Notes: generated by a model not told the origin, from the letters alone. A stretch of DNA of 34,355 nucleotides from Nitrospirota bacterium (GCA_013388555.1 JACAFD010000071.1:1-34355), one strand, 5' to 3'. Positions 17,795-28,043 are shown, numbered from the stretch's first letter. Made by a program: numbers and translations.

Positions 17795-18484
17795 CTACTC
17801 TCCGAGCGGAAGATGGGTGAGATCACGATGAATAGGGTGGCGGGTACTCGCATCGGTTCCAGGCCGCACGATGTGGGCGGTCCTGAACCCAATTGATGCG
17901 GCAGCATCCAGTTCGAGTTCCGCGTCCGACAGAAAGAGAATGTCAGGGGGTTGTAGACCTATCTGCTCGCTGATTCTGTGGTAACTAGAAGACGTATTTT
18001 TCCCGCCGACCGTGGTATCGAAAAAGTGCTCAAACAACGGAGTCAGATTCCCGACGTTGGTATAGGCAAATAGGAGCCGCTGGGCCTGTTCTGAACCTGA
18101 GGAGTAGATGCCCAAGCGGATGCCGCGAGTCCGCCACTGTGTTAAGGCTGGCAGGACATCGCCATACAGTTCCGGTGCAAATGTTCCCTGTCGATAGCCC
18201 TCATCCCAGATCATTCCTTGCAGCGCTTTGAGGCCGGCCACTTTGCGGTCCTGATCGATCCACCCTGTCAGCATGACTGGCAGCTCCTCATACGCAGGGC
18301 GTGTTCCTGTTTCGCGCTCAATGACATCCTGACATGACGCAGTCCATTGGCGCACATCTGGATCATGTTGCCGCTCTTTGAGGAAGGGTGAGAGTCGGTG
18401 TTTTGCAAAGGGGAAGAGGACCTCACGGACAAAGGCCACGGAAATGAGAGTGCCTTCGATGTCCATGAGGATGTATCGGACCAT
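17795..18484 (-). CDS. mtnC: Acireductone synthase (enolase-phosphatase E1)
   Basis: ILMDIEGTLISVAFVREVLFPFAKHRL ... LGIYSSGSEQAQRLLF ... GGKNTSSSYHRISEQIG. Confidence 0.93.
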   Translation of the reverse strand: MVRYILMDIEGTLISVAFVREVLFPFAKHRLSPFLKERQHDPDVRQWTASCQDVIERETGTRPAYEELPVMLTGWIDQDRKVAGLKALQGMIWDEGYRQGTFAPELYGDVLPALTQWRTRGIRLGIYSSGSEQAQRLLFAYTNVGNLTPLFEHFFDTTVGGKNTSSSYHRISEQIGLQPPDILFLSDAELELDAAASIGFRTAHIVRPGTDASTRHPIHRDLTHLPLGE

Positions 18485-18491
18485 GAAGCGG

Positions 18492-19019
18492 CTACCAGCG
18501 ATATCGTTGATCGATTCCGGAATTCGTGTAATGGGGAACCCAGCCCGTCTGGTCGATGAAGATACGAATTGCCCGTATCTTTGGAACCTCGCCTAAGTCG
18601 AACCAGTGTTTTGTGTTGGCCGGAACAGAAATGAGATCACCTTGCTCGCACAACAGCGCAAAGATTTCGTCGTCGGGCTCTTCGTTATGGAACCAGAAGA
18701 GACCTTGTCCTTCAACAAAGACACGCACTTCATCCTCGCTGTGAGTGTGCTCTCGGAAAAATTTTTCACGAATCCCTTGCAGATTCGGTGTCTGCACATC
18801 CACACTGATTACATCCATCGTCTGGTACCCGTACTTTTCCATCAAGGGCTTGAGTAGGTAGTCGTAGGCGGCGAGGACCTGCTCGTTCGTGGCGTTGGAA
18901 GGCAGGTCTCTGTCCGCGGACCACCGTTCATTGACGATGCCTCGCAGGTTGAGAAATTGCCGGACGGCAGATGGATCCAGCAGCGTCATGTTCTTATCGG
19001 GTATTCGCAGAGTAGCCAT
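18492..19019 (-). CDS. mtnD: Acireductone dioxygenase
   Basis: REKFFREHTHSEDEVRVFVEGQGLFWFH cupin metal motif; NTKHWFDLG. Confidence 0.94.
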   Translation of the reverse strand: MATLRIPDKNMTLLDPSAVRQFLNLRGIVNERWSADRDLPSNATNEQVLAAYDYLLKPLMEKYGYQTMDVISVDVQTPNLQGIREKFFREHTHSEDEVRVFVEGQGLFWFHNEEPDDEIFALLCEQGDLISVPANTKHWFDLGEVPKIRAIRIFIDQTGWVPHYTNSGIDQRYRW

Positions 19020-19647
19020 GCAACATCACCTCTCGTTGGCATTGGAGAAGATATTCGAAGACCTCGAGATGCCGTTTCGCCTCTGGTATATCCTTCCCCC
19101 ATGCATAGAGGCCGTGTCCTGCCAGCAAAAATCCATAGCAGGACTTCTCACTCGAAAGAGATCGTTCTACGAGCGTGGACAATGCCTGCATATCCTGTGA
19201 GTTCGGAAAGACCGGCAAGGAGATGTCTACTTCGTGAGTCTCGATCCCGCTCAATCCTTTCAGCAATTCCCATCCAGAGAGGAGTACTTGTCCTTCATCG
19301 CGAGCCATGTAAGAGAGCAACGCTGCTGGGAGTGAGTGCGTGTGAAGCACAGCTCCGGCTCCCATCGTGCGATAAAGAAGTAGATGAAGAGGGGTTTCGG
19401 CCGAGGGTTTCAGGCCGTCTGCATCGATGGCACTGCCATGTTGATCGACGGAGAGGATGTGTTCGACCTCGATCGTGCCTTTCTCCACGCCGGAGCTCGT
19501 TATCGCGCAGTAGGCGGGGGCTGCATCGGCTGGTAACCGCACACTATAATTTGTGCTTGTGGCAGGAGCCCAGCCCATACGAGACGCCCACCGGGCAGTC
19601 TGGACCAATTGCTCAGCGAGCATTTTGAAATCGGGATAGTGTGCCAC
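18994..19647 (-). CDS. mtnB: Methylthioribulose-1-phosphate dehydratase (class II aldolase fold)
   Basis: GWAPATSTNYSVRL, PSAETPLHLLLYR, VLHTHSLPAALLS, GFLLAGHGLYAWG. Confidence 0.93.
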   Translation of the reverse strand: MAHYPDFKMLAEQLVQTARWASRMGWAPATSTNYSVRLPADAAPAYCAITSSGVEKGTIEVEHILSVDQHGSAIDADGLKPSAETPLHLLLYRTMGAGAVLHTHSLPAALLSYMARDEGQVLLSGWELLKGLSGIETHEVDISLPVFPNSQDMQALSTLVERSLSSEKSCYGFLLAGHGLYAWGKDIPEAKRHLEVFEYLLQCQREVMLHGYSANTR

Positions 19648-19774
19648 AACCTACAACCTAGCGCTAAAGTCGATACCGTCTAGCGGACTCGCCAGGGCAT
19701 TGCAAATATGGGCCCTTATTCAGGCGTTCGTCAGATGCCGCCGATCTTACTCCCATTCGGTAAAATTGTAAGGC

Positions 19775-20647
19775 TCATGAAAGTGAGGAATGATCTTGAT
19801 CCAACCAGGCATCCTCTTCCCCCTTTGCCTGATCGGATGCACACAGCCCTATGAAGTCGAACAGCCGTCTGTCGAGGAGAAGCGGGGGCGCCACATTAGA
19901 CAGGGCGGCGAACATACTGTCCGTGCAGCCAGGCGACCGTTGTTCCCATTCGTGCAGAAACTCCTTTACCTGTTTCCGTTTGAGGTTCTCTTGTGAGCCA
20001 CAGAGATCGCAGGGAATAATGGGAAACGTGCGGAGTTCTGCATACCGAGCGAGATCGCTTTCCCGCACGGCGGATAATGGACGAATGACCACATGCCGGC
20101 CATCTTTCGACCGTAGTTTCGGGGGCATCGTCTTGAGCTTGCCTGTATAGAGCAAGTTCAGGAGCAGAGTTTCAACGATGTCATCGCGGTGGTGACCCAG
20201 TGCGATCTTGGTCGCGCCCAATTCTGTGGCGACGCGATAGAGTATGCCACGGCGGAGTCTGGAGCAGAGCGAACAGGTGGTCTGCCCTTCAGGGATGAGT
20301 CGCTTGACGATGGAGTAGGTGTCTCGTTCTTCGATATGAAATGCTATCCCGATATCTGACAGATAGTTAGGAAGTACATGGGCAGGAAAGCCTGGCTGCT
20401 TTTGATCCAAGTTTACCGCAACAAGGTCGAATTGAATCGGAGCACGCCGTTGCAAGACCAGCAATAGGTCAAGCAGAGCATAACTGTCTTTCCCGCCTGA
20501 AAGGCAGACCATAACCTTGTCGCCATCCTGAATAAGACCATACTTGCCAATGGTATCCCCGACGAGGCGGAGTAGCTTCGTCTGCAGCTGTTCTGTGATT
20601 TCGTCCATTTTGGGACGTGCGTGCGAAGGGCTTGCCGAATGTGACAT
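19775..20647 (-). CDS. ttcA: tRNA 2-thiocytidine(32) synthetase TtcA
   Basis: PP-loop [58 protein letters not shown]. Confidence 0.92.
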   Translation of the reverse strand: MSHSASPSHARPKMDEITEQLQTKLLRLVGDTIGKYGLIQDGDKVMVCLSGGKDSYALLDLLLVLQRRAPIQFDLVAVNLDQKQPGFPAHVLPNYLSDIGIAFHIEERDTYSIVKRLIPEGQTTCSLCSRLRRGILYRVATELGATKIALGHHRDDIVETLLLNLLYTGKLKTMPPKLRSKDGRHVVIRPLSAVRESDLARYAELRTFPIIPCDLCGSQENLKRKQVKEFLHEWEQRSPGCTDSMFAALSNVAPPLLLDRRLFDFIGLCASDQAKGEEDAWLDQDHSSLS

Positions 20648-20703
20648 GGGTTGGCATTCTACGCGCCCAACTGTATGTCTGTCGATCGTTAGTCGGAGGC
20701 GCC

Positions 20704-21198
20704 ATGGAGAACGATGAGAATCGATCGAGGGAAACAATTCAGTCAGTACTATTCGTATGCACGGGGAACATATTCCGGAGCGTGACAGCAGAGTATGCGC
20801 TCAAAGCCAGCCTTGGTCCCGGCACGTCCTGCGTCGTCGGCTCGGCCGGGATCGATGTCAAGACTCAGCCCATGCATGCGTGGGTTCAGGACCGATTGAG
20901 CGAAAAGGGCGCTGATCTAACCACACATGTCCCACGACAATTAACCAAGGAACTGGTTGAGGCTGCTGACCTTGTCATTGCGATGGGGCGAAACCACCAA
21001 GCCTTCGTTCGGGAACTATACGGACGTGACATTCCCCTACTTGCTCAGGTCTGTCTCGGCCAGGATCAGCCGATTCTTGATCTGCACGAAGTCTTGCCGA
21101 ATTGGGAAAGCAATCCTGAGCAGGCCCGCTCGTATGTGTGTTCAGTGATTGATGTCATCTGGATAATGGCGCCGGCCCTTCTTCCTCGCCTCCGTTAG
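20704..21198 (+). CDS. Low-molecular-weight protein tyrosine phosphatase family
   Basis: [20 protein letters not shown]-loop (CxGNxxRS) and distal acidic DLHEV.. region. Confidence 0.85.
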   Translation: MENDENRSRETIQSVLFVCTGNIFRSVTAEYALKASLGPGTSCVVGSAGIDVKTQPMHAWVQDRLSEKGADLTTHVPRQLTKELVEAADLVIAMGRNHQAFVRELYGRDIPLLAQVCLGQDQPILDLHEVLPNWESNPEQARSYVCSVIDVIWIMAPALLPRLR

Positions 21199-21374
21199 TC
21201 CGTGCTGGCGACACATATTGTCGAGGCCGGTTCATTCTTGGCCCTGATCGGACATTTTTTCTCCATGACGTGGTCGGCAGACGGGGGAAGGGCTTCCCGA
21301 ACCAAGGGGAATCTCGTCGCACATGCTATATTTTAAGAGCACTGCATGCAGATTGAATGTCAGGATAAGCGTCG

Positions 21375-22436
21375 ATGCAACGATCACAGACCCAAGAAGC
21401 GATAGGGAGTGATCGCCATGATCACGAGCCCGAATGGATCTCATGGTCCAACGAAAAGCTCCTGGACCTTCCCATGAACCAACTCGGTGTCACCGTCGAT
21501 GGACCATTCCTGTCGGGACAGATCCAGCAACTCTACGCCGAACTTGAAGCCCGACGGCTTCTCTTCCGTCCCCATTTTTGGCTGTCCAATGAATGGTTCA
21601 CTCCGGATGGTGTGCCGGGGATTGCCGTGCCGTTTTACCTGGCCCATCCACGACTCGAAAAACTTGAAATGGATCAGATGCTCGAGGTTGAGGGAGGGAC
21701 TCCAGAATGGTGCATGCGAATCTTGAGGCATGAAGCAGGGCACGCTCTGGAAAATGCCTATCGTCTCCGCCGTCTCCGCCGTCGGCAGCAGATCTTTGGG
21801 CGCTCATCCGAACCGTACCCCAAGTATTACAGCCCTCGGCCCTATAGTCGGAGTTTTGTACGGCATCTCGACGTGTGGTATGCGCAAAGCCATCCGGATG
21901 AAGACTTTGCGGAAACCTTTGCGGTCTGGCTCACGCCCGATTCGACCTGGGCTGATCGCTATAGAGGATGGCCGGTACTCAAGAAGCTTCAATACGTCGA
22001 TGGGCTCATGGAGGGGCTGGCTGCTGTCCAGCCCAAGGTGGTCACATGTGAGGAGGTCGATCCGTTGCCCGAACTGAAGAAGACCCTGCGCGAGCATTAT
22101 GAACGCAAACGCAAACATTATGGAACTGAACGACCGTCATTATACGATCCGGACTTGAAACGATTGTTTTCCGACGCCCCTGTCTACGCCGATAAACAGA
22201 GCGCAGCCGCCTTCTTGAACCGTTTTCGAAAAGAGGTGCGCCGCAAAGTCGCTGCCTGGACCGGTGAGTATCAATACACCATCGACCAGGTGCTCGAAGG
22301 GATGATTCAGCGTTGCCGGCAGCTCCACCTGCGATTGCCGGTGGCGGAAGAGCAGGCGAAATTGGATTTCACGATTTTGCTGACCGTTCATACGATGAAC
22401 TATTTGCGCAGTGGACGGCACAAGGTGGCGCTATGA
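21375..22436 (+). CDS. Putative zinc-binding metallopeptidase
   Basis: RHEAGHALENAYRLRR (HEAGH) and downstream HPDEDFAETFAVWLTP (candidate third ligand). Confidence 0.8.
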   Translation: MQRSQTQEAIGSDRHDHEPEWISWSNEKLLDLPMNQLGVTVDGPFLSGQIQQLYAELEARRLLFRPHFWLSNEWFTPDGVPGIAVPFYLAHPRLEKLEMDQMLEVEGGTPEWCMRILRHEAGHALENAYRLRRLRRRQQIFGRSSEPYPKYYSPRPYSRSFVRHLDVWYAQSHPDEDFAETFAVWLTPDSTWADRYRGWPVLKKLQYVDGLMEGLAAVQPKVVTCEEVDPLPELKKTLREHYERKRKHYGTERPSLYDPDLKRLFSDAPVYADKQSAAAFLNRFRKEVRRKVAAWTGEYQYTIDQVLEGMIQRCRQLHLRLPVAEEQAKLDFTILLTVHTMNYLRSGRHKVAL

Positions 22437-23455
22437 AACGGTCCCGCATCCTCGTCCTGATGCATGAAGATTTGGTGCCGCCAGACTCCCTCAATGGGCA
22501 GGACGTGACCGGAGCTGAATGGAAGACGGAATACGACATAGTCTCTACCCTTCGCAAGCTCGGCCATGACGTCAAGCCGCTGGGGGTCAAGAGTGATCTG
22601 GGGGTGCTTCGATCGGCCATTGAGGATTGGAAACCGCACATAGCATTCAATCTGCTCGAAGAATTCGATGGGGTAGCGGTCTATGACCAGAACGTCGTGT
22701 CGTATCTTGAATTGCTTCACGTGCCCTATACCGGCTGTAACCCACGTGGGTTGATGTTGGCGCGCGACAAGGTGCTCTCCAAGAAACTGTTCTCATTCCA
22801 TCGAATCCCGTTCCCGGATTTCATGGTCGTGCCACAGGGACGGACGGTTAAACGGCCCAAGTGGCTGTCATTTCCCTTAATTGTCAAATCGGTGACCGAG
22901 GAAGCTTCCCTTGGGATCTCTCAGGCGTCCATTGTCCAGGATGACGACAAACTCAGGGAGCGAGTCGAATTCATTCACACAAGTATAGGAACCGGGGCCC
23001 TAATTGAACAGTACATCGAAGGGCGTGAACTGTATGTCGGGGTGATGGGCAATGGGCACGTGCATGTCTTACCGGTGTGGGAGTTGATGATGGACAAGTT
23101 GCCGGATGACGCACGGCGGATCGCGACCGAGCGAGTCAAATGGAGTCGTACGTATCAAGACAAGTATGGGATTCGGTCCGGTGAAGCCAGGAATCTTCCT
23201 GAAGGGAAAGCCGAAGAGATCCAACACCTCGCGAAACGTGTCTATCGCGCACTCGGCCTGAGTGGCTATGCACGCATCGACGTGAGAATGGACGCGGAGA
23301 GGAACGTGTACGTGCTGGAAGCCAATCCGAATCCACAAATCGCGCACGACGAAGATTTTGCAGATTCGGCAGAGAAAGCCGGTTATCCGTATAAGGATCT
23401 GTTGCAAGAACTGCTGAATATCGGACTTCGCTGGCGGCCGGCCAAAGCGGCCTAG
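22433..23455 (+). CDS. ATP-grasp ligase (D-Ala-D-Ala ligase-like)
   Basis: Starts with ATGA overlap on the peptidase; YTGCNPRGLMLARDKVLSKKLF, LIVKSVTEEASLGIS, YARIDVRMDAERNVYVLEANPNPQIAHDEDFADSAEKAG. Confidence 0.9.
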   Translation: MKRSRILVLMHEDLVPPDSLNGQDVTGAEWKTEYDIVSTLRKLGHDVKPLGVKSDLGVLRSAIEDWKPHIAFNLLEEFDGVAVYDQNVVSYLELLHVPYTGCNPRGLMLARDKVLSKKLFSFHRIPFPDFMVVPQGRTVKRPKWLSFPLIVKSVTEEASLGISQASIVQDDDKLRERVEFIHTSIGTGALIEQYIEGRELYVGVMGNGHVHVLPVWELMMDKLPDDARRIATERVKWSRTYQDKYGIRSGEARNLPEGKAEEIQHLAKRVYRALGLSGYARIDVRMDAERNVYVLEANPNPQIAHDEDFADSAEKAGYPYKDLLQELLNIGLRWRPAKAA

Positions 23456-23536
23456 CTTCCATCTCTCGCATCCCTCGGATACTTCATTGCGGGTCAGTGT
23501 AAGCTGCATCCCTCCTCGCAGGGCTCCGCGAACGTG

Positions 23537-23590
23537 CCTCTGCCTAGTTGCTGTAGGCCGCCGCCACGACTACGAAGCAGGAGGCAGAGG
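23537..23590. terminator. Inverted repeat CCTCTGCCT / AGGCAGAGG between convergent genes
   Basis: Perfect 9-bp arms between the ATP-grasp (+) and OMP (-) genes. Confidence 0.45.
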
Positions 23591-23625
23591 GTGTGAATGA
23601 GGCAAGGGGTTTCCCCTATCGTACA

Positions 23626-24195
23626 CTAGGGGCCGAAGCGGAAACCGAACAGCATGGCAACGCTTGTATTGTCATCTTGCGATAACGACGGAGAAAGATC
23701 GATGTCGTGGAGATTGACGATCAATGTCGAAGTCAGGGCGACATTGTGGGCAGCCTGGTACTCTAGTGAGACACCAATAGGGATGTACCAGCTCGTGTCA
23801 TTGCGGTCGATGCGCCCAGGGCCGGTCCCTCGGTCTAGGTCTGCGTGGATCAATCCGATTCCTGTGAAGGGCACCAGGTTGATGCCGTTATTGAGGCGAA
23901 AGTAATAGCGGCCGACCCCCGCGAAGGAGATCTGGAAGAGATCGCCCGTCGGACTGATCTGCATCAACGGTCCGACAGAGAAGTTTCGATCTAGATAGTA
24001 GTCACCACTAAATGCAAGGTTAAATACCGTGCCATTGACCGTTCCGGATGTGAATCCCAGGCCGCTTCCGAATCCCCAATGGTTTTCGTAGGCGTGGGCC
24101 CGAGATGCGAATACAGCGGTGCCAGCGACCAAGATAGCTAACAGACTAGCGGCGCAGGTCCATCGTAAGAACGTGGTAGCAATCTGCGGGATCAT
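23626..24195 (-). CDS. Outer-membrane beta-barrel protein (OmpW/OMP_b-brl-like) with signal peptide
   Basis: Signal peptide ...LLAILVAGTAVFASRAHA|YENHWGFGSGLG; alternating-strand pattern; terminal Phe-rich FGFRFGP. Confidence 0.75.
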   Translation of the reverse strand: MIPQIATTFLRWTCAASLLAILVAGTAVFASRAHAYENHWGFGSGLGFTSGTVNGTVFNLAFSGDYYLDRNFSVGPLMQISPTGDLFQISFAGVGRYYFRLNNGINLVPFTGIGLIHADLDRGTGPGRIDRNDTSWYIPIGVSLEYQAAHNVALTSTLIVNLHDIDLSPSLSQDDNTSVAMLFGFRFGP

Positions 24196-24298
24196 GGCGG
24201 CGAACTCTAGCACAGAGGGCGGACTCGGACAAGGCGTTTGAGTGCACTGGCGACTGTAGGGTATTCTTTGCCAGCATAGATGAGGGAGATTGTGGAGC

Positions 24299-24793
24299 AT
24301 GTCAGACAACTCCATGACGCCAAGGCAAGCTGCGGTAGTTCTGGTCGCAGCGATGCCGATCGGCGTATCCGTTCAGCAACTGGAGGAGTATGGGATCGAG
24401 GCGACGACGGAGCAGGCCCAAGCTATCACGCAAGAAGTGCTCTCGTTGAATCTGTTTTGGATCTTCGCAGCCATCGAAGCGCATATCCCTCAGAAGTATC
24501 AGCCCGCGCTTTCTGAGCTCATCGTGGGTGCGATAGAAGCAGGATGGGGGACGACCATTCCTGTCGGTTCAGTCAGCTGGACGGCCTACCTCAACGAATG
24601 GCAGGAACGTCGTCGCCGGTATAAGCGCTTAGTTGAGGAAGGGGTGAGCCCGCTTGCGGTGAGTGCAGAGGCGGCTACGCTGATGGAGGAAAACCACCTG
24701 GTCAGAGAAGCAGAGCGGCGTAATCTATTAACTCTCCTGATCGATTTCGTTCCGGTCGACAGCTACGGTCAGTTACTGGAAGATGTCGGATAA
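24299..24793 (+). CDS. Hypothetical protein
   Basis: 164-aa ORF (MSDNSMTPRQAAVVLVAAMPIGVSVQQLEEYGIEA...) in an otherwise empty gap; no family recognised. Confidence 0.6.
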   Translation: MSDNSMTPRQAAVVLVAAMPIGVSVQQLEEYGIEATTEQAQAITQEVLSLNLFWIFAAIEAHIPQKYQPALSELIVGAIEAGWGTTIPVGSVSWTAYLNEWQERRRRYKRLVEEGVSPLAVSAEAATLMEENHLVREAERRNLLTLLIDFVPVDSYGQLLEDVG

Positions 24794-24815
24794 TTTCCTG
24801 GCCTGCCGTGGCCTG

Positions 24816-25421
24816 TCAGAGGTAACGGTGGTCGATGACCTTCCCCATTTTGTCCATCTCATAGAGCAACGGCGCGCCAGTTGGGATATTCAATTCCAGC
24901 ACTTGCTCTCGGGAGAGTTGTTCTAATTCCATGACCAGGGCCCGTAAGCTATTCCCGTGCGCTGCGACGAGGATTGTTTCCCCTCTCAAAAGATAGGGCT
25001 TGATGACCCGTTCATAGTAGGGCAACGTTCGCTCAGCTGTGTCTTTCAGGCTTTCCCCTCCAGGCGGACGCACGTCGTAGCTCCGCCGCCAGATCTTCAC
25101 CTGTGCCTCGCCGTATTTTTTCGCGGTTTCAGCCTTGTTCAATCCCTGCAGGTCGCCGTACATCCGTTCATTGAGAGCCTTGTCCTTCTCAATGGGGATG
25201 TTCGGCTGACCGATCGCATCGAGTACCAGCCTGAGGGTTTCATTCGCGCGCTGCAGCACAGAGGTAAAGGCACGATCGAACGTAAAACTCCGGAGTTTGC
25301 TTCCTGCGTTTTTTGCCTCCTCTATGCCTCGGGGAGACAGGGGGACGTCGACCCAGCCAGTGAAACGATTCTCCAAGTTCCATTGAGATTCGCCATGACG
25401 AAGCAGGACTAATCGAGCCAT
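24816..25421 (-). CDS. gpmA: 2,3-bisphosphoglycerate-dependent phosphoglycerate mutase
   Basis: [33 protein letters not shown] ... [22 protein letters not shown] ... [17 protein letters not shown]. Confidence 0.95.
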   Translation of the reverse strand: MARLVLLRHGESQWNLENRFTGWVDVPLSPRGIEEAKNAGSKLRSFTFDRAFTSVLQRANETLRLVLDAIGQPNIPIEKDKALNERMYGDLQGLNKAETAKKYGEAQVKIWRRSYDVRPPGGESLKDTAERTLPYYERVIKPYLLRGETILVAAHGNSLRALVMELEQLSREQVLELNIPTGAPLLYEMDKMGKVIDHRYL

Positions 25422-25685
25422 ACCCAGCGCCTCCATGATCACATGACAAGGTCGAATCCCCGCCAGGATAAACGATCACAGCACGAAGTCAAGAGCAGGG
25501 ATGCAATTCATGCTGCAGAGTGCGCGGAGCCTTGCCAAGGTTGAAACTCGGACTAACCAAAGGCGCGATGCAGCATGCCTGCCGGGAATCCATCAAGACC
25601 CGCGAAGCCAGACGCCAAGTAGAGCAGGCTATGAAAGGGTTGCAGCAAGATTTCACGAACGAGCACAAGGCCGACATATGCCCCA

Positions 25686-25716
25686 TTGACTTTGTTCTAA
25701 CTAGGACTATTATAAT
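25686..25716 (+). promoter_or_regulatory. Candidate sigma70-like promoter overlapping palindrome CTATTATAATAG
   Basis: TTGACT at 25686-25691 and TATAAT at 25711-25716 (19-nt spacer; TATTAT gives 16). 12-bp perfect palindrome at 25707-25718. Confidence 0.4.
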
Positions 25717-25773
25717 AGGGCCTGCAGGCTGGGCATCGAGGGTGACGGGACAGCGTGATAAAGGTGACCTCTC

Positions 25774-25926
25774 GTGTGGAACAACAAGCTTCGCGACATG
25801 CGGCTCAGCGATCTGACTCTTCAGGCTCACCAGTATCTGGAGGAATATATTCCCAAGTTCATGCCGCAGCATCGACCGGTGTATGTGTGGTTTGACGTGT
25901 ACGACCTGGAGGAAAAGAGGTTATAA
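25774..25926 (+). CDS. Small ORF, about 50 aa, hypothetical (absent from ORF track)
   Basis: GTG start, preceded by AAGGTGA: (M/V)WNNKLRDMRLSDLTLQAHQYLEEYIPKFMPQHRPVYVWFDVYDLEEKRL*; alternative ATG at 25798. Confidence 0.35.
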   Translation: MWNNKLRDMRLSDLTLQAHQYLEEYIPKFMPQHRPVYVWFDVYDLEEKRL

Positions 25927-25967
25927 GAGCGATGTTCACAACATTGGTTTCTGGCAAAAGGAGGAGG

Positions 25968-26864
25968 ATGATGACTCAACATCCAACGATCGCAACCAGA
26001 GTGACCAAAGAAGTCGTCGGAATCTATCAGCCTGGGTCGACGCACATGGTCGGTGATGGATTTCCCGTTCGGAATCTTTTCCCGAGCAATGATCTCGATG
26101 GGGCGGTCGACCCGTTTCTCATGCTCGACTATGCGGGGCCGCAGTATTTTTCGCCCACAGACCATCCGCGAGGCGTGGGGGAACACCCGCACCGAGGATT
26201 TGAAACTGTGACGATTGTCTACGAGGGTGTCGTGGCCCATCGAGATTCGGCTGGAAATGCCGGCGTGATCGGTCCGGGTGACGTGCAGTGGATGACCGCC
26301 GCATCCGGTGTCGTCCACGAAGAGTTTCACGAAAAAGAGTTTGCCAAGAGGGGCGGTACCTTGCATGCCATCCAATTGTGGGTCAACTTGCCGCGTGCCT
26401 CGAAAATGTCGGCGCCCAGGTATCAGACAATTCTCAATGCCGATATTCCAGCAATCGATCTCGATGGTGGTGGGGAATTGCGGGTGATCGCGGGATCATT
26501 CCAAGGACAGAAGGGGCCGGCCCACACCTTTACGCCCATACAGCTGTACGATCTTCAACTGAAGGCTGGAGCGCCCGCGTCACTGCTATTTCCAGACGGA
26601 CACAATACCTCGATCTTTGTCTTGCAGGGGAGTATCTCAGTGAACGGATCATCCGAGGCAAGAGAAGCCGAACTGATCGTCTGCAGGCGCAATGGATCGC
26701 AGGTGGCGGTCGAAGCACGGAAGGACAGCCGGCTCCTAATCATGAGCGGCGAGCCTATTGATGAACCGATTGCGCGCTATGGCCCCTTTGTCATGAACAC
26801 AAAAGCCGAGTTGGTTCAGGCTGTGCAAGATTATCAGGCCGGCAAGATGGGACACTTGTCCTGA
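25968..26864 (+). CDS. Pirin family protein
   Basis: RNLFPSNDLDGAVDPFLMLDYAGP...GVGEHPHRGFETVTIVYEGVVAHRDSAGNAGVIGPGDVQWMTAASGVVHEEFH; SD AAAGGAGGAGG. Confidence 0.93.
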   Translation: MMTQHPTIATRVTKEVVGIYQPGSTHMVGDGFPVRNLFPSNDLDGAVDPFLMLDYAGPQYFSPTDHPRGVGEHPHRGFETVTIVYEGVVAHRDSAGNAGVIGPGDVQWMTAASGVVHEEFHEKEFAKRGGTLHAIQLWVNLPRASKMSAPRYQTILNADIPAIDLDGGGELRVIAGSFQGQKGPAHTFTPIQLYDLQLKAGAPASLLFPDGHNTSIFVLQGSISVNGSSEAREAELIVCRRNGSQVAVEARKDSRLLIMSGEPIDEPIARYGPFVMNTKAELVQAVQDYQAGKMGHLS

Positions 26865-26934
26865 AGCCGCCGTTCGTCGCTTGTGAAGCGTACCTCGTTG
26901 AGTGAGGAACGGGTATGAGAAGGTGGCCACTTCG

Positions 26935-27609
26935 ATGAATAAGCAAGATGCGGGGTTGCACATCGAGATCTATTCCGATGTCGTTTGCCCGTGGTGCTAC
27001 GTTGGGAAGCGTCGGCTTGAGCGGGCACTGGATCAATTGAAAGAAATAGGGCAGGCGCAGATCACCTGGCGTCCGTCCCAACTCAATCCGACGATGCCAC
27101 TCGATGGAATGGATCGGACTACCTATTTGAAAGCCAAGTTTGGCAGCTTGGAAGCCTTTGGTCGTATGGAAGAGCAACTCCTTGCTGCCGGCGAGGATGA
27201 ACAGATTCCCTTTGCCTTTGAGAAGATTAAGCGGACGCCAAACACCTTTGCGGCCCATCGGCTGGTCTGGTATGCCGAGCGGCAGGGTCGTCAGGATGCC
27301 ACCGTGGAATCGCTGTTCCGGGGATACTTCACGGAAGGAGTGGATATCGGTTCGATACCGGTTCTTACTCAACTAGCGGGTCGTGCCAGCCTTGATGTTG
27401 CGGTCGTCGAATCGTTTCTCCGCAGTGAGGAAGGGACCACGGAGGTTAAGGCCGAAGAAGCGGTTGGTCGCCGACTCGGCATCAGCGGGGTTCCCTATTT
27501 TGTCCTTAACGGCAGCATCGCAATTTCCGGTGCCCAGCCTTCCGACATCTTTGTGTCCGCTATTCAACAGGCAAGGGAAACGGTCGGGAAGAAAAATGGA
27601 GGGGGCTAA
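26935..27609 (+). CDS. DsbA family oxidoreductase, FrnE-like
   Basis: IEIYSDVVCPWCYVGKRRLERAL (CPWC) and GRRLGISGVPYFVLNG. Confidence 0.92.
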   Translation: MNKQDAGLHIEIYSDVVCPWCYVGKRRLERALDQLKEIGQAQITWRPSQLNPTMPLDGMDRTTYLKAKFGSLEAFGRMEEQLLAAGEDEQIPFAFEKIKRTPNTFAAHRLVWYAERQGRQDATVESLFRGYFTEGVDIGSIPVLTQLAGRASLDVAVVESFLRSEEGTTEVKAEEAVGRRLGISGVPYFVLNGSIAISGAQPSDIFVSAIQQARETVGKKNGGG

Positions 27610-28043
27610 TGGCCGTCCAAGTTTATGGTTGCAACCATATCGTCATTGAGGTAACCGATGCCAAGAAAGCGGTGAAGTTTTATTCGGACGTGTTCGGCTT
27701 GGAGATGCTGCGCGGTGGCGAAGGCGCAGCCTGGTGCAAGCTGGGCGAGCACCAGTTCATGGCGATCTTTGAAGTGGACAAGCTGCAACCGGATCGGGTG
27801 AAACATTTCGGCTTGATGGTCTGGGATGCGCAACAGATCAAGGAAGTGCGGAAGAAGCTGACCAAGAAGTACAAACTCAAACTGCAGCCGAATTTCCGCT
27901 GTGACTTCCGTGATCCCTGGGGCAATCGCATTCAGGTCGGCGATCTCAGCGACGAATCGCTTGTCTGGCTCCTTCCCTACCAGGAAGTGCAGAAAGCCGG
28001 GATTACATTCGCCCGCAAACCTCAAAAGGAGAAGCGATCATGA
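27609..28043 (+). CDS. VOC (glyoxalase/dioxygenase) family protein
   Basis: YGCNHIVIEVTDAKKAVKFYSDVFGLEML ... FRDPWGNRIQVGDL; start overlaps the dsbA-like stop. Confidence 0.88.
   Translation: MAVQVYGCNHIVIEVTDAKKAVKFYSDVFGLEMLRGGEGAAWCKLGEHQFMAIFEVDKLQPDRVKHFGLMVWDAQQIKEVRKKLTKKYKLKLQPNFRCDFRDPWGNRIQVGDLSDESLVWLLPYQEVQKAGITFARKPQKEKRS

Noticed and set aside
18957-19628. 223-aa + strand ORF
   Set aside because: Antisense to mtnB/mtnD; Arg/Ser-rich shadow composition.
17795-19647. mtnB-mtnD-mtnC as an unusual salvage island
   Set aside because: This gene set is a standard methionine-salvage segment; absence of mtnA/mtnP from the window is not evidence of absence from the genome.
25489-25872. 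127-aa minus ORF and 98-aa plus ORF (25520-25816) downstream of gpmA
   Set aside because: Neither has a recognisable family; they overlap each other and the promoter-like palindrome. Possibly decayed sequence, but I cannot assign a parent gene.
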